A stretch of 29,113 bases of DNA from a virus. Each line of letters opens with the position of its first letter. Position 1 is the first letter of the stretch. Below are positions 28,260-29,113 of the stretch, one piece after another. The position numbers were made by a program, and so were the translations under genes. The stretch spans positions 1 to 29,113 of IMG/VR virus record IMGVR_UViG_3300020220_000247; one strand, written 5' to 3'. Below the pieces are notes generated by a model, which saw only the letters and a program-made list of their open reading frames with translations, searched no databases and was not told the origin of the DNA.

Positions 28260-28898
28260 GTATTTGAAGCACCTTTTGTTGAAATGCATGAATCGTTTCA
28301 TTATTATCAATAACATAATCAAACTCACAACCAATCCAATCCCATTCTGACCGATGAACATTTAAATCAATCATCGTCTGAATTGCATCCTGATTTCCTC
28401 GATTGGCTTGTTCCGCTGTCAAAAACCATGTCGGTTCATTGCCGCGACGAATACGAACAATGATACCACCCAGTTCTTGAATGGCTTGAACTTCATTTTC
28501 AAATCGCACATCCGACACCACAAACTTTTGACGTGAAGATGTTTGAATTCGGCGCATCAATGATTTCACCCAAATATCGTCATGAAATACATCCCGCATC
28601 GATTCTGTTCCAAATTTCTGCAACACCACACGAGGCAGGACATCGCACCCAACACCACACGAGGCATTACATCGCACCCAAAAGCAGCAGACCAATACGA
28701 ATCTGGTATCTCACGCCAAGCACGAGATTCTTCTGTTGCTCCCTCAATCAATTCGCGATCCCATGAAAAGATTTGCGCGACCGCATCTTTTATGGGAGCC
28801 GCAAACGAGTCTTTCGTAAATCCACGCGAGACAAATATATTGGCAGCGGTATCTTTGCCTGATCCTTTAAACCCCACCAATCCCACTATAAGTTTCAT
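28234..28898 (-). pseudogene. Deoxynucleoside monophosphate kinase (T4 gp1-like), frameshifted
   Basis: The N-terminal half is a P-loop kinase (VGLVGFKGSGKDTAANIF) in one frame from 28898, with FSWDRELIEGATEESRAWRE and GCDVMPRVVL. The C-terminal half continues in another frame with VLQKFGTESMRDVFHDDIW, FVVSDVRFENEVQ and IVRIRRGNEPTWF, ending at 28234. The pieces together look like a T4 gp1-type dNMP kinase. A 29-bp tandem duplication at 28622-28679 shifts the frame; removing one copy restores a continuous product of about 211 aa with MPRVVLQKFGTES. AGGAGGTGA before the ATG is a strong ribosome binding site. As it stands only a truncated product is made, unless frameshifting occurs or the sequence holds an assembly error. 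Confidence 0.85.
28622..28679. repeat. 29-bp tandem duplication inside the kinase gene
   Basis: Copy 1 is 28622-28650 and copy 2 is 28651-28679, both AACACCACACGAGGCA then two variable bases (GG versus TT) then ACATCGCACCC. The unit is not a multiple of three, so the second copy breaks the reading frame. The two differences between copies mean it is not a simple exact slippage product. Confidence 0.95.
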
Positions 28899-28909
28899 AC
28901 TTCACCTCC

Positions 28910-29113
28910 TCACAAGCGACCAGTTAGTTCCGCAATCTTTGGCATATTCCCACTAAACGCATAGGTGCCCACGTGTTGGGCGCGCATCCACGGACACAAC
29001 CAAACTTGAAACCCAATCTTTCGCGCCCACTGACAAAACATATAATCTTCACTTAGATATCGTTGACTTTCAGGATCAATCACCGTATCAAAATATGCAT
29101 GAATATATCGTGT
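28910..29113 (-). CDS. C-terminal part of a glycosyltransferase-like protein
   Basis: The right edge of the window cuts this gene; the last 67 codons remain. The segment YLSEDYMFCQWARKIGFQVW, followed by PWMRAQHVGTYAF, is typical of the acceptor/catalytic end of a family of GT-A-like proteins found in bacteria and T4-like phages, with the acidic SED and a late Gln-His-x-Gly. The stop lies 12 bases before the kinase ATG, and the kinase ribosome binding site overlaps its end. The donor domain is outside the window, so substrate cannot be judged. Confidence 0.75.
   Translation of the reverse strand, partial: TRYIHAYFDTVIDPESQRYLSEDYMFCQWARKIGFQVWLCPWMRAQHVGTYAFSGNMPKIAELTGRL

Overview
The window is a piece of a double-stranded DNA tailed-phage genome of the T4 superfamily (T4-like myovirus). 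The evidence is a nearly complete T4-type replication block in canonical order on the minus strand: sliding clamp (gp45), clamp loader (gp44, gp62), RegA, DNA polymerase (gp43), UvsX recombinase, DnaB-type helicase (gp41) and primase (gp61). Every gene I can support lies on the minus strand, so transcription runs from high to low coordinates. Genes are tightly packed, often with ATGA stop/start overlaps. The accessory genes (hsp20, MazG-like, 2OG-Fe(II) oxygenase, ThyX, DUF6267- and DUF5661-type proteins, glycan genes) resemble those of aquatic T4-like phages. A Gram-negative host is suggested by a phage-encoded signal-peptide beta-barrel-like protein, sigma70-like promoters and a ROSE-like RNA leader. 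The host itself cannot be named from this sequence.

Layout in transcription order. 29113-28234: the tail of a glycosyltransferase-like gene and a dNMP kinase broken by a 29-bp tandem duplication. 28188-25330: clamp, small zinc-ribbon protein, clamp loader subunits and RegA. 25350-24695: a regulatory island holding a terminator-like hairpin that overlaps a sigma70-type promoter, an hsp20 leader folding like a ROSE RNA thermometer, hsp20, and a three-way-junction RNA followed by a U-tract. 24669-19341: MazG-like pyrophosphatase, possible Sm-like protein, polymerase, a membrane coiled-coil protein, UvsX and a small conserved protein. 19384-13667: helicase, outer-membrane-like protein, 2OG-Fe(II) oxygenase, DNA methyltransferase, a ligase-like DUF6267 protein behind a perfect T4 late-promoter motif, and a small conserved protein.

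13626-8102 is a glycan cassette: four glycosyltransferase-like genes, a HAD-nucleotidyltransferase fusion, a SAM methyltransferase and a small conserved protein. It sits between helicase and primase, which are usually close together in T4-like genomes. 8072-1782 holds a nucleotidyltransferase-kinase-DUF5661 fusion, a repeat-rich basic protein, a His/Lys-rich protein, a HAD nucleotidase, a possible virion protein and several conserved small proteins. 1745-1 carries primase, ThyX and the start of one more gene.

The core genes copy the phage genome. ThyX, the HAD nucleotidase, the MazG-like protein and (if functional) the dNMP kinase would adjust nucleotide pools. The cassette probably builds or modifies a surface glycan. 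The most novel signals are the hsp20 RNA thermometer, the adjacent three-way-junction RNA, the duplicated outer-membrane protein, the ligase-like DUF6267 protein and the frameshifted kinase. No rRNA, tRNA, CRISPR or insertion sequence was recognised, and no gene-free stretch exceeds about 100 bases.
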